A stretch of DNA of 64,000 nucleotides from Apostichopus japonicus. Its lineage: Eukaryota; Echinodermata; Holothuroidea; Aspidochirotida; Stichopodidae. The stretch is taken from positions 28,135,611 through 28,199,610 of the forward strand of contig NC_092576.1 of the NCBI RefSeq assembly GCF_037975245.1. The letters are read 5' to 3'. Below, in pieces: positions 11,718-23,054 of the stretch. Numbering within the stretch: the stretch's first letter is position 1; each line of letters opens with the position of its first letter. The notes under the pieces are model-generated. The model was not told the DNA's origin, ran no database searches, and worked only from the letters and a program-made list of their open reading frames with translations. Position numbers and translations under genes: made by a program.

Positions 11718-11967
11718 TTCCTTTTTCTCATGTTAAATTTATTTTGGCTGTAATGTAATGAATTTATTTTTATGTTTTGTTTTAAAACTTTCATCATGGT
11801 TATCAGAATTAAACAAAGAAATACCAAAATCTTACACTCTTTCAGACAAAGATAGGTGACCCAAAATTAAGTGGTTCCAAAGGTTCCAAATGTCAATATG
11901 ATTTCATAACAGATTACAGTTGACTTTGTGAGTATTCTTCCATCGAGAAAGATCACGTTAAGTAAAT

Positions 11968-12344
11968 TTTATTATTATTACACCGTTATTTATATAGCGC
12001 ATAATCCACAAGTTCTATGCGCTTTACAATTAACCCTGGTCATTGGTAACTTGTCACACCTATTCACCAAAGTGTGCACAATTCAAACAATCTCTCCTGG
12101 GGCACAACAGTGCACCACAGCCACGTGTCCCCTGGGGGACTTCCCATAGGGTGCAGCCACAAACCGGCGCACGCAACTATATTTACAAGTCACCTCGCAA
12201 TTCCCCATTTATACACCTGGGTGAAGAGAGGCAATGGAGATAAAGTGCCTTGCCCAAGGACACAACGCAAGATCTGGCCAGGGCTCGAATCTGTAATCCT
12301 TAGATCACAAGTCCACTCCTTTAACCACTTGACCACAACGCCAC
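11968..12344 (-). mobile_element. tRNA-derived SINE with (ATT)n tail
   Basis: On the minus strand the head carries pol III-like boxes, TGGTCAAGTGG (A box-like) and GATTCGAGCCC (B box-like). A body containing GTCCTTGGGCAAGGCACTT follows, and the element ends with GCGCTATATAAATAA and an ATT-repeat tail. The body and tail resemble those of widespread deuterostome SINEs; the family name is not assigned. It lies inside duplicon copy A and is absent at the matching place in B and C. Confidence 0.7.
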
Positions 12345-12624
12345 CTTACATAATACTTAATAGGTGTAGGACATGATATAATCACTGACATTAGCTTCAG
12401 TGTCGCCACTATTTTTACTATGATACTACTACTATGTCACAATGATACCACACATTGACAATAATGAATCTTCCGAGAGCATCAAGGGGTGGACCAAATG
12501 AGGCTTGAAAGATTCGCCGTACAACTTAAAAGTGGGAAGAAGAAATTCTACCCTTTCTCCCCACGATTGTAAAGTAAGCCGATATGTCCTCTATGCCATA
12601 CATGAATAGTTCAGCTAGATACTA

Positions 12625-13025
12625 AGGAATAACGAAGGCATGGATCAAAGACAATTCATATTATTCAGTACCACAAACCTCTATACCTTAAAGGAAATAA
12701 CGAGGCCAGGGATCGAAGACAAACTATATTATTCAGTAACCTCACAACTTTGTACCTTAAAGGAATAACAAAGGCAGGGATCAAAGACAATCTATATTAT
12801 TCAGTAACCTCACAACTTTGTACCGTAAATGAATAACGAAAGCAGGAATCAAAGACAATCTTTATTATTCAGTAACCTCACAACTTTGTACCTTAAAGGA
12901 AATAACGAGGCCAGGGATCAAAGACAATCTATATTATTCAGTAACCTCACAACTTTGTACCTTAAAGGAATAACAAAGGCAGGGATCAAAGACAATTTAT
13001 ATTATTCAGTAATCTCCAAACTCTC
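12625..13025 (+). repeat. 68-bp minisatellite, about 6 units
   Basis: The anchor gatcaaagacaa recurs at 12643, 12711, 12779, 12847, 12916 and 12984, giving a period of 68-69 bases. Inner units are nearly identical and the outer ones more diverged. The frame at 12829-13035 is only the repeat in translation. Confidence 0.9.
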
Positions 13026-13751
13026 TGATATTTGATTTTTTTTTAAGTTAATCGCTTTCTATTTGACTGAATAGTCTCGCTTTAAAAATTGGCTCCTAAG
13101 GCCTCACCACAATACACAGATAGCCGTCATTGGTTACGTAATACGCTTGAAATTCCATATATTCCTTAAAGTTGACGAAGCCATGTGTCAAGTATAACAA
13201 CTGCCTCTGAAAATAACCAGCGTCATTAAAGGGGTACAGGTGAAGGAGGTAATTTGTAACTAATCGTGGCGCTTGATTTCGAGCGCTAGTCGGCTCAGAC
13301 AAAACAAAACTGAGGCCCTTCTGCCAACATATGCTTTGCTTGTGTTGCATTTTGAAATGTTTTTTTTTTCTTCTCATCCACGCCCCCACCCCCCTAGTAC
13401 GAACATTTTGATTGCTCTACTGTTTGGAGGGTATTAAGATATTCCACAGAGAGAATGAGGGACAAACTGTCTTTACTAAAAACGTTACTATGACCGAGTA
13501 AATTGACATTTTAGTCACAACTGAGAATTATGACGCGTATTTCATATGTTACGGAGTTGAAATGATTGCGTAATGACATATGTATGGGATGAGGTACGGG
13601 TAATATTATTACATTTTTGTTCAAGATTTGAGATATTCAGTATTGGTGGAGGGCGCCGTAGACAAAATTGAGGGCTTAACTTGTAGCTTTAGATAATCAA
13701 TTCTTGACGTATGTAACGGATCTTAATCCTCCAAGCCCAGTCGAATCACAT

Positions 13752-13902
13752 GCTAGTAGTATACGGTGCTACTGTATTGTAATATTATTTAAAAAATTAT
13801 CATAATACATCTTTGTACCATATCATATTATATGCAAGAATATTATTGTGATTGTTTGATATGATATTATTATGTTACAATAGTATTGTACGGTACTATG
13901 TG
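13752..13902. repeat. Imperfect long inverted repeat, MITE-like
   Basis: The left end (atacggtgctactgtattgt, then aatattatt) pairs with the right end (aataattatgttacaatag-like, then tattgtacggtactatg), leaving an AT-rich centre of about 150 bp overall. It could be a small foldback element; no clear target duplication was seen. Confidence 0.45.
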
Positions 13903-15353
13903 CATCGGGTGCCAAGCCACGGTGGTATGCTTATGTTACTAATGAACTCCGTTGATACCTTTGGGTAAGCAACGTTTGTTGTTTATTTTATAGTGCTTTC
14001 AAGAAACGTGGAACTGTTTGTAACTTTATAATAGCAGGCCACCTATACACTTTGGCGATCTTAGTCAACTTAATCTGGCTATCAGAGAGATGTAATGTGA
14101 GGACAAATTACTAAGTACGCCAAAAATGATATTTAAAAAGATGAAACTATTATTACTGCAATTAACATATTTATATTGGATAAGAAAAAATGTTTATTTT
14201 GGTGATAACGAAAAGTAGATATGATCTACTTCTATAACCAAGGTCTGAAATTCATTTTTTAACTTTCCAAGAGATACGTAATGATTGCAGAATACATTCG
14301 AAATAGGCAAGGTTTCTTTTTTTTTAAGTACAAAACTTATTTTTGATGGAGTAATATATTTCTGATGAAGAATTTAGTTATTTTTGATGGACCTAATATA
14401 TTTTTTGATGGAGATTTTTTTTATTTATAGAGTAATTTCCTTTTTCTCATGTTAACTTTATTTTGGGTGTAATGTAATGATTTATTTTCATATTTTGTTT
14501 TTGCGGTAATGGCCGCCCATAGTGTATCGGTATGAGGTATTTGAGGAAACCTTTCAACATGGTAATCAGCAAAAACAAACAAAAAACAATGACAAGGCAA
14601 AGACAAGGATAGGTCACCTAAAATGATATGGTCCGAAAGGTTCCAAAGGTCTATATGATTTTATAGCGATAACAGTTGACTTTGTGAGTATTTTTCCATT
14701 GACAACGATATTGAAAAGGTTCAAACTATTAATACTGCAATTAACATATTTATACTAGATAAGAAAAATTAAAATTGTATATGTTGGTGATAACGAAAAG
14801 TATATTTGATCTACTGCTTACCAATGTCTGAAATATATCTTTTTAACTCTCCAAGAGATACTCAATGATTGCAGAATATACTGGATATAGACCAGTTTTA
14901 CTGCATGTACAATTCAACTGCATGATATCCGTATTGACTATATAGCCAGCTATAAATGTGAAATACATCTTTCGACACTGCACTCAGACTAAACAACACT
15001 CTTATAACGATGAAAACTCATTGGCTCGTGCAGCTGGTTTTCGTTGTAAATAATGAAGACTTTACATATTATAATAATGTACTCTACGTACGCAGTCTAC
15101 TAGTCGTTTGCAGTTATAGAACTTTAAATTATATCCTCCGATCGACTTAGACCACACTGAGCTGAAAATGACGGAGGCGCGAAACCAATGTCTCTGTTTT
15201 GTTCTTCTGGTGCAGAATTTAAGGCTGAATCATCACACGTTGTAAGTGTAAAACCACACTATTTTAGTACTTGAAAGAGATGCGTTTGGTCACATGACAC
15301 ATTTCGACCTGCAGCCAATAATATATACTGTTGATCACTTAAGAGATCTAGTG

Positions 15354-15354
<1 letters not shown>

Positions 15355-15405
<51 letters not shown>
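15355..15405 (+). repeat. (TA)n microsatellite, left of SINE
   Basis: About 50 bases of TA. In copies B and C the same site is a short atatatata run, so the tract expanded in copy A, probably together with the SINE insertion. Confidence 0.95.
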
Positions 15406-15407
<2 letters not shown>

Positions 15408-15767
15408 GAAAATCGTAATGAGTTGGAAAATCAAGAACAGTGAAAAAACGTTCAGCCTCCACCGGGATTCGAACCACGGGCCTTCCGCTCTGTACGCGGA
15501 CACCCTAACCACTAGGCTATGGACGCTGATTGTATGTCCAGAGGTTCGAAACCGGTAAGGAAGGTCGTAATTCCACTGTAGGCGTTTGTCACCTGTATCG
15601 AACAATACTAGTTCTGTTTTTGGTGACATATTTTGCCTTACTCTAGAGATCAAACATGATGCTAACCAACTCGAAATCATTTGTGATTCCTAAAGCCGGA
15701 TCTCGAAAGAGATACTTTAAACAGACTTTATGTTAATGCAATGGAGGTAAACGACAAATGCAAATGA
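15406..15767 (-). mobile_element. tRNA-like SINE inserted between TA arrays
   Basis: The minus-strand segment 15526-15455 (72 nt) resembles a tRNA. It has the A box-like TAGCCTAGTGGTTAGGGTG, a perfect 5-bp anticodon stem (TCCGC/GCGGA) around a 7-nt loop with T33 and anticodon ACA, a B box GGTTCGAATCC, and an acceptor stem with one mismatch. The T stem has mismatches and about 240 bp of related sequence precedes it, so it is read as a SINE head and not a working tRNA gene. It interrupts the TA run found at this site in B and C. Confidence 0.6.
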
Positions 15768-15772
15768 ATATA

Positions 15773-15831
<59 letters not shown>
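15768..15831 (+). repeat. (TA)n microsatellite, right of SINE
   Basis: About 62 bases of TA with a single CA interruption, the right half of the tract split by the SINE. Confidence 0.95.
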
Positions 15832-15833
<2 letters not shown>

Positions 15834-16383
15834 TAGGAGAGCCTTTCATCTTCTCATTGCCTGTCGTCGTTGATAGTGTGGTGAATTTAACATACGTTAC
15901 CTGACAAAAAAGGTAAAGAAATCTGTCATTTCACAGATTACCACAAAGTTGATTGAAATGTATTATTATTTCGCCTAAAGTAAAAAGCGGTATTCCATTG
16001 ACCGTATCAAGTTGATTATTAGCATTGGATTGGTATGTTTTTTTGTACTGTTGATATTCATTATCGCTTGTGTACCTTAATCAACTAATTGAGGCCATGT
16101 TTTGGTGTCATTTTTGCAGATTGTTTCAACGTGTAAGTGATCCTGCATTTGGGATCCTCAAAACATTAGTTGACCTCATCATTTTCCATGCGTTCAACTG
16201 AAACAAGTTATAAATATGTTTGATACGGATTATTTCATAGTTTTGAGACCTACCACGGTATTGACACGAACATTCCAGGCTAAAATGACGTTTGTTATGG
16301 TTATGTGTTAATGTGTTCTACTTACTACGTACTTAAGTATTCTTGTCTGATGGTAACTGTTCCATCAGTACCCCAGCGCCGTC

Positions 16384-17372
16384 TTATTGGTTATTCTGAT
16401 TACGTGACACATTCTCGTCATACTGCAAAGAGGAATACCAACGTAGGTAAGATATATATTCAAGAAGAATTAGAAGAGTAAGAAAAAGAATAGTAAGATG
16501 AGACAGAAGGAAGAGGAATAAGAATACTTACCTGTGTTGATTTGTGCACAGCTTTTTGTGCCTTCTGCAAAGTGGCCTTCCCTCTCGCAATGTACGTTCG
16601 CAATCGGTGCCTTTTCACTAATCGCGCACATCTGGGCAATCTAATCGTTCAATGATACCGAGTAGTACTTTTGCTCCTTCTTCTAAGGCCATTGAGAATC
16701 CTGCAAAGACACATCAGACTTAGCTACATGCAAGCTAATAACTTACTCAAACACGATTGCGACGATATTTGCTGCTTGTAGTTATGTGTGGTGCAAAGTA
16801 TTCCAAGTGTTTAACGAAGTCATTTGCACACTCGAAAATTCTAAGAGATTATGTATTTTCATATGGGTAAAAAATCTTGTTATTTTTACAGTAGTTGCTG
16901 ACATTTCTAAAAGAAGAATATCTATGTGGCGAATAAATCACGACGTCACAATTTCTATGCAATCCATTCTGCTTATATCTAGTAATTAAATGTTGAAAAT
17001 TTCTATAGCTAACGAGCATCGTTTTTTCAGATGAACGCTGAATATATGCTGTGATGATAAGTATATGGGCTAATGTTTGGAACACGGTTTTCTTTGCGTT
17101 ACAAATTTGTTTATGTACTACCAATTTCGACTATTATTACAATACGTTTTCACAGAGGTAGTGTTAATACACATATTCATTATGATGCCTGGGTTCACGT
17201 CGCTTAACTCTTCAACGGCTTTCCTCGTATGTCGGTTGGTAGCCAGTGCCACCTTCGCGTCTGTCAATAGCCGGTCACGTTGTCTAATAAAGCTGCTATA
17301 TGTACGACTCTTCAGAAGACCGTAACTGCTGCTGACGGCTGTGACAGACAGTACAAGCGCGGCTTGGCTCAT
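16384..17372 (-). pseudogene. Duplicon gene, copy A (frameshifted)
   Basis: Three minus-strand pieces match the exons of copy C. Exon 1 opens at 17372 and is open for 84 codons (MSQAALVLSVTAV...), nearly identical to B and C after residue 12. Exon 2 spans 16532-16700 between GCAG and GTAAGT, but is 169 bp against 176 in C. The missing 7 bp near the middle put the frame into an early stop. Exon 3 starts at 16422 (YDENVSRN) and meets TAA after 12 residues. The junction after exon 1 reads CCAG|GC here and CCAG|GT in C, so splicing there would need a GC donor. Product unknown. Exon 1 alone could still be translated as a small protein. Confidence 0.6.
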
Positions 17373-17623
17373 TGTATATCTGGATTGATTTGTATACTAA
17401 GTGAAAGTTAATGAGAGACTTTTCATTGAAATGATTATTTTGCAGTCTATTGATTTGACCTTGGATTGGATATTAGGGTTACTAGTTTGTCTTAAGGGAA
17501 TGGAAATGTTTATAAAAAACCAATACCAATGGTACATTCACATTATGGGTGTATGAACCTGTGGAGTATAAAATTAGACGTAAATTTGATAGGAAAACAT
17601 CTTTATTTATCGGTGTGCAACAA

Positions 17624-17631
17624 TGACGTCA
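17624..17631. promoter_or_regulatory. CRE-type palindrome upstream of copy A gene
   Basis: TGACGTCA lies about 252 bases before the exon 1 ATG. The same octamer sits at a similar distance upstream of copies B and C. CREB/ATF binding is inferred only from the motif. Confidence 0.45.
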
Positions 17632-18099
17632 AACCTGTGTGCTCCAAGTTCACTTTTGGTACAAAAGGTCGCAACTTCAACTGTCAATATCTAAAAAAAG
17701 GTTCATAGGAATTGAATGCAAATTTCACCAGAATGGTTAGATTATGTTCATCGTTAACATATCAAAACACAGGTTTGACCTGGACTATTCTTTTAAGTCA
17801 GCATGAAAAGTTCCAAGGTTCAAGATAACTTTATACAAAGATAGCTAGAAAGATAGAGTTTTTAGAGGTTTTGGCTGCGTTAGAAGATCGCCATCAATTT
17901 CCACCCGCCTCTTTATAAATTAATTACCTAGTACCATAACTTCATTTCCATCAGGATTGAGCTTCAGGGGTAACAAAACGAGACATCCAATTCTGAACGG
18001 TAGTTAAAAAGAAATTAAACCGCATCACGGGTCAGAGCTGTATTGCTGTTTGCAATCAAAATGCTATCTAGAATATCCGGCAACTTTCAACCTTCAAAA

Positions 18100-18305
18100 T
18101 GAAAGGATCTCAAATAAATAACACCGGGCCCAACACAGAACCCCAAAGAACACACTGTCTGGTTACCATAGTAACGGAAGTGAGCCAGTTAAACACAATG
18201 CCTGATAAAACCAATAACATTGGACAAAATTTGACTAAGCAAAGAGTGATCAACATTGTCAAATGCAGCACTAATGTCTAGTAAACGTAGGACAGTGTCA
18301 GAAGT
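18100..18305 (-). mobile_element. LINE reverse-transcriptase fragment
   Basis: The minus-strand translation contains LLDISAAFDNVDHSLLSQ, the palm motif with the first catalytic Asp of CR1/L2/Jockey-type reverse transcriptases, followed by degraded sequence. The frame is broken further on. It lies at the 5' side of duplicon copy A, inside the inverted segment. Confidence 0.7.
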
Positions 18306-18404
18306 CATGTAAATATCACTCAATAATCAACCGATTCACACAGAGATTACATTAACTACTGTAAATCTTAAAGTTTTGTTCCACAATAAAAACTGGATTG
18401 TGCT

Positions 18405-19256
18405 CAGGGGCGGACTGGGTCTTAAAACCGGCCCGGGCATTTTTCAGCTAGACCGGCCCATTATTCATTGCAATGTTACTCACATCGTGATGGCCGTCCT
18501 GGGGGAGGGGTATAAATGAAAAATTTTTGAAGTTAAGGAATGCCTAGAGGCAAAATGGTGCTATATTCTCAAGTTTGTAGGTTACAATAATCCTTTAAAA
18601 AAGACCCAAAAATAATTTTCCAGAAGCAGCATTTGATAAAACTGACAACAGTTAAAAAAGTAAACAAATATAGACAAAAATTCATGTTTTAGACTAGATT
18701 TTATCTAGTTTTTCAAGCATTTGGTGATAACATACTTGAAAAATATGGAAAAAAAACGAAATAAATCCAGCAAAACATATATGTTCATAAGAAGATTACA
18801 TGTCATGTCTACGAGAGTAGGAGCTTACGCGGTTCGCTGCTTCTGGCAGCCCCACCATCAATGATATTTTTAGGTTCAAATGTGGCCAAGATCCTTTTTC
18901 CACAGACATCAACATGAACGCCTCAAGATGTTCTTGTGTCATTGTACTTCTCAAACGGGTTTTTGATTCTCTTCAAGGCAAAGAAAGAACGTTTACATTG
19001 ATCTTCGTACTTGTATATCTTGTCGTACAAATCATAGCACGGACGGGTTGCCAATAGCACGTTCTTTTGTTACGAACTAACAGGCTTACTAACATGGTGA
19101 TTTCATGAGCTGATTCCCACAGTTAAAAATATATTTCTACATAGCCCGTCTGTATTCTATTAACTACTGTGAAAATGGGCTGTAGTTTCACCAGGCTCCA
19201 CAGCCCACCGGCCCATCGGGCACGGCCCAAATGCCCGTGTGGCCAGTCCGCCACTG
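18405..19256 (-). mobile_element. hAT-family element with transposase remnant
   Basis: The ends form terminal inverted repeats: CAGGGGCGGACTGG at 18405 against CCAGTCCGCCACTG ending at 19256. The minus-strand translation of about 18880-19010 shows RSFFALKRIKNPFEKYNDTR, resembling the C-terminal dimerisation region of hAT transposases, with a stop inside. The 8 bases to its right are ACCAACAC. The 8 to its left (about 18397-18404, attgtgct) do not match, but ACCAACAC is found beside the truncated partner at 11415. At 852 bp it cannot encode an active transposase. Confidence 0.75.
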
Positions 19257-19336
19257 ACCAACACATACTATTGATTTATCAGACAATTGATGAGGAATAC
19301 ACTACTCCGACCTTTTACTACACTGTTAATTGTATC

Positions 19337-19417
19337 ATCGATTTAGCTCATTAACATATTCCAAATCCCGATTTCGGTGATGATTGACATATGAAGATAC
19401 ATCACGTACAATCACCT
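19337..19417 (+). repeat. 80-bp direct repeat, copy 1
   Basis: Shares gatttcggtgatgattgacat and flanks with 19784-19864 (about 85-90% by eye). The copies flank about 365 bp of unassigned sequence. Confidence 0.75.
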
Positions 19418-19783
19418 GACAAGGCGCGCGAATAATTTAATAGTTCCAAAATTACGAAACTATCAAGCTAGCAAGGTTGTTCATCATGATTATGTCAATG
19501 GTAATTATGAACAGTTACTTGCAAACAGATTTCGGTGTAACAATAAGGCTGAAAAACTGATATGTCAATGACGTGCAATTATCTCAATGTAAAGTGGGCT
19601 TGTCTACTCAAACACGTGGAGCTATAGTATAGGAAAACACATGCAACTGCAGAGGCAGGCCTACAGTACGTACACAGACGCAATAACCTACTCCAGTTAC
19701 ACCATAAACAAAGATGATATTGTTTTGCAGTGAGGCCTACTGTAAGGTTACGTTTAACATATACCTATTCAAATCGACATATT

Positions 19784-19864
19784 ATCGACTAAGCTCATTA
19801 ATATATTCCAAATCTCGATTTCGGTGATGATTGACATGTGGAGATACATCACGTTTAGTCACCT
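19784..19864 (+). repeat. 80-bp direct repeat, copy 2
   Basis: Partner of 19337-19417. It ends about 25 bases before the start of duplicon copy B. Confidence 0.75.
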
Positions 19865-19959
19865 TAACCATTGAACTAGCGCTCGTGCCCGGTTCGTCTC
19901 AGATCCCGTGGTGGATCGCTGGCCGATGACCGCCGGTCGATTAGTATCGGTGGTGTGTG

Positions 19960-20170
19960 GATGACTGTCGCTACTGCGGGCCGCCGATTTGGAGGTGGTG
20001 GCAGAGGAATGAAATGGACAACCAACGAAATCAAAAATGGAAGTGTTATGAAGTCTGCAAGTAAGGAGAAGAAAGCTGCTTGTGTCCTAGGGTTAGCTTA
20101 AGGGAATTACAAAGCTGGCATTACTTATACATGTAAAGACTTGCTAATATGATTAAAGGATAAAGCTAGA
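19960..20170 (+). mobile_element. Decayed retroelement ORF remnant
   Basis: One plus frame reads GMKWTTNE and then a broken Lys-rich stretch, followed by GNYKAGITYTCKD-like codons. The W-T-x-E layout recalls N-terminal regions of some non-LTR element ORFs. Stops and frame changes are frequent, and the attribution is weak. Confidence 0.25.
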
Positions 20171-20769
20171 GATGAGGAGAGTGGTTTTTGGCAGTGGGGC
20201 TGTGGCTTTTGTGAGGTGAGGAGCGGAGGTAATAAGGAGAGACAACGAAAGGGAGAAGCCGAGGTTGTATGAGAGGATAGCAGTGATAGTGTTGCAAGGT
20301 ATCATAGGTTGTTATGAAGGCTTTATGTTTTGAGATTGTAGAAGGAAGTAGTGACATTTTGTGGAGTCCGATAATAAAAGAAGAAAAACATCGAATAACA
20401 TTGTCCTGAATCTATTACCCCAAACAACGTAACAGGAAGTAAAAGTAGATATTAGCACACTCTTTTCATGTAAACCTTATGTCTACCTAATTTCTACCCT
20501 TTTCCCTCCGTACATTGGAGAGGCTTCATTGACCCACGAACCTCAGCGCCTCCTTTAACACTCGAGCCTGACTTTCAATGGACATTTATTCACTTACTGA
20601 TCTATATCTCCAGAATGCTATATGGGAGAGATGGTGGGGTTTAATACGGTAAAAATACATCACACTTACGTGACCAGCTGTCTTAAACTCCACGCTGAGT
20701 AGAATTTTCCTATCATAATTGAGGCGGTATCAGAGTCTTCATTGATTGCTGTATAAGTCGGATGCCATA

Positions 20770-21120
20770 TTAAGCAGCTGGTCGAATGAACACACTGCCC
20801 TGATTTGCCGCTACTTGATTCATATCGACCAATCGCGGCCTATCTTTGGATTGTAGTGAAGAGCCATGTATCTGGGAGTTAGGGAACAACTCCCTGCGCT
20901 GCATGGACGTAGCGCTAATGCCGCGCACATCGGACAACCCATCGCCCTAGGACTATGATATACTAGAAATGCGCAATCCTTGGCCGTTAAATTAAGGAGA
21001 GCCCTAGTCTTGATGTGTTTAAAACTAGATTGCCACGCATTGTTTCCAGCACTGCTGCGCTGCATCCGTTTTGCAAGATTTCGTTTTGGCATGGTTGGTT
21101 GCAATATCACATTCAATTCT
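20770..21120 (+). mobile_element. LINE 3' end (copy B)
   Basis: This matches the block at 32800-33125 in copy C, where the frame is clearer (RTIKDWNTQSLAVKESPTLD then VFKTRLP), the C-terminal end of a CR1/L2-like reverse-transcriptase ORF. In B small indels break the frame. An AATAAAATTATTC tail follows near 21600. Confidence 0.6.
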
Positions 21121-22495
21121 TTAATTGTAATAGCAACATAATTATATCGACAATATATGTTGTTATGGAGAGCTACCTCAGGCTTTCGTATATGTCATTG
21201 CGTTCTAGCTTTTTTTCTCATTGCTGTTTTTATTTTATCAGATAAGTCTCTTTTACCTATAAAGTGCATCAAGGCTAATATTGATCTTTCTTGGGTAAGC
21301 TGATATATGAACTGTCATTGTTCTATGATATACAAAAGCCTAGCCAATTGCTTGTTGATTTCAATGTAAGCTTAATAACCAAAATAACGCAAAAATGTAC
21401 GTTCCTACATTGATAAACAAAAGAGACAGGAATCCAAAATCCTCTAATAGAGGATTGAACCATGAAAGTTGGTTTTCCCATCATCATTGGCAAGAAATAT
21501 TTTACAGAAGCTTTGTACAGTATCCCATTAGGAAGCACAAGGAAGGGAAAAAACAAATCCAGACATCAATTGAACCTCCATGAATGTTTTTGTTTTCAAA
21601 TAAAATTATTCCGAGCTGACTTTTAACTCAAATTAAATATTAAATACTGTACGATATTCAATTTTCTCAATTTTCACCTAAGCTGTTTATCTTTAGTAGT
21701 TTCTTCATGTCAATTTAATGGAGACAATTTAGTTTGATAATCATTTATGAACGTTATCAACATTTGATTTCAATAAAAACAAATAATTCGACCGGGGAAG
21801 TACTCAATATAGACATTTGGTTTCACAGCTGCAAGATAAATACTAACAACTTTGATATCCAGCTAATTTACTAAAAAAAACACGACTGTATGAAGTATGA
21901 AGTGGAAACTGTTTGCTGGTTGGTGCCGTTTGTTGTTTGATCAGACGTTTTGGGATGACTTTAAATTGAAGTTTAGTGTTGATTTGTAAATCGCGGACAA
22001 CAAAGGAAACATTCGGGCAGACAATAGGACCTAGACGTGCCCGGTTGTAGAAAAGTAACCTTTAAAATACAGTTAGTGATTCTTCAAAGCTTTAATATAC
22101 GATAAAGTTATCTTGAACCTTGGAACCTTTCATATCATATACGTTTGAGAGACAGACTTACAGCTGCCGATAATCTGTTAATAAAAGGTTTGTTTCAGAG
22201 CTTCATAGGACGTATCAGCACTACATGTCTAAGGATAAAGTTGATATTTCATGAACCGTGAGTACTTCTTATTTATTAATAACAGCTTCATGAATACGTT
22301 TTCTTTCTAATAATACCAGTCGGCAATGACTACTAATGTCAGATACTTATTTCATTTCAAGATAAAAATAAAATAAAAAACTGAGTCAAGGTAGCTCATA
22401 TTCTTTCTGCTTAATTGCGAAAATCAACAAAGTTGGGAGAGGTAAATTTAACGATTATCTTAGCGTACTTTGAAAGAAGTAAAGATTCATGTGAT

Positions 22496-22580
22496 TAAAA
22501 ACCTCGGTGGAATTCATATCCTGATATGAACTGTAAGATACCTGATCTTTGTCGGGTAGAATGTATTCGAGGTTTCGTTA
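22496..22580 (+). other. Conserved foldable block upstream of copy B gene
   Basis: The outer arms AACCTCG and CGAGGTT enclose two small stems, CATATC...GATATG and TACCTGA...TCGGGTA. The same block precedes the copy C gene twice (34028-34110 and 35479-35561). There the second stem reads TACCCGA...TCGGGTA, so the one C-to-T change in B keeps pairing as a G-U. No known ribozyme or riboswitch core was recognised. Confidence 0.4.
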
Positions 22581-22806
22581 AATACAAAACGGCATTAAAA
22601 GTTCAACGAATTTTGTATCAATAAACCCAGCCATGCTGACTTAAAAGAATAGTCCAGGTCAAACTTTTGTTTGATGTGTAAACGATGAACATAATCTAAG
22701 CATTCTGGTGAAACTTGCATTCAATTCCTATGTACCGTTTTTGAGATATTGACAGTTGAAGTTGCGACCAAATTTGTACCAAAAGTGAACTTGGGGCACA
22801 CAGGTG

Positions 22807-22814
22807 TGACGTCA
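22807..22814. promoter_or_regulatory. CRE-type palindrome upstream of copy B gene
   Basis: TGACGTCA lies 241 bases before the copy B exon 1 ATG, in the same surrounding sequence (caggtgtgacgtcattgtt) as in copy C. Confidence 0.45.
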
Positions 22815-23054
22815 TTGTTTCACACTGATAAAATAATGTTTTGTTTTCCTATAAACTTTACGTGTAATTTTATACTCCACAAGTGAATATACCCAAAATG
22901 TGAATGTACTGGTATTTTATAGACTCCCCATCTCTTTTAGACAAATTAGAAACCCTATCTAATCCAAGGTCAAATCAATAGACTGAAAAATATCATTTCA
23001 ATGAAAAGTCTCTCATTAACTTTCACTTAGTATAGAAATCAATCTAGACATACA

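Noticed and set aside
12625-13025. CRISPR-like array
   Set aside because: The 68-bp units are repeated throughout, with no unique spacers, in a eukaryotic genome; it is a minisatellite.
15455-15526. Functional tRNA gene (anticodon ACA)
   Set aside because: T-stem mismatches, an acceptor mismatch and attached SINE body point to a tRNA-derived SINE.
22496-22580. Hammerhead ribozyme
   Set aside because: The CTGATATGA stretch lacks the conserved CTGANGA and GAAA core and a proper cleavage site.
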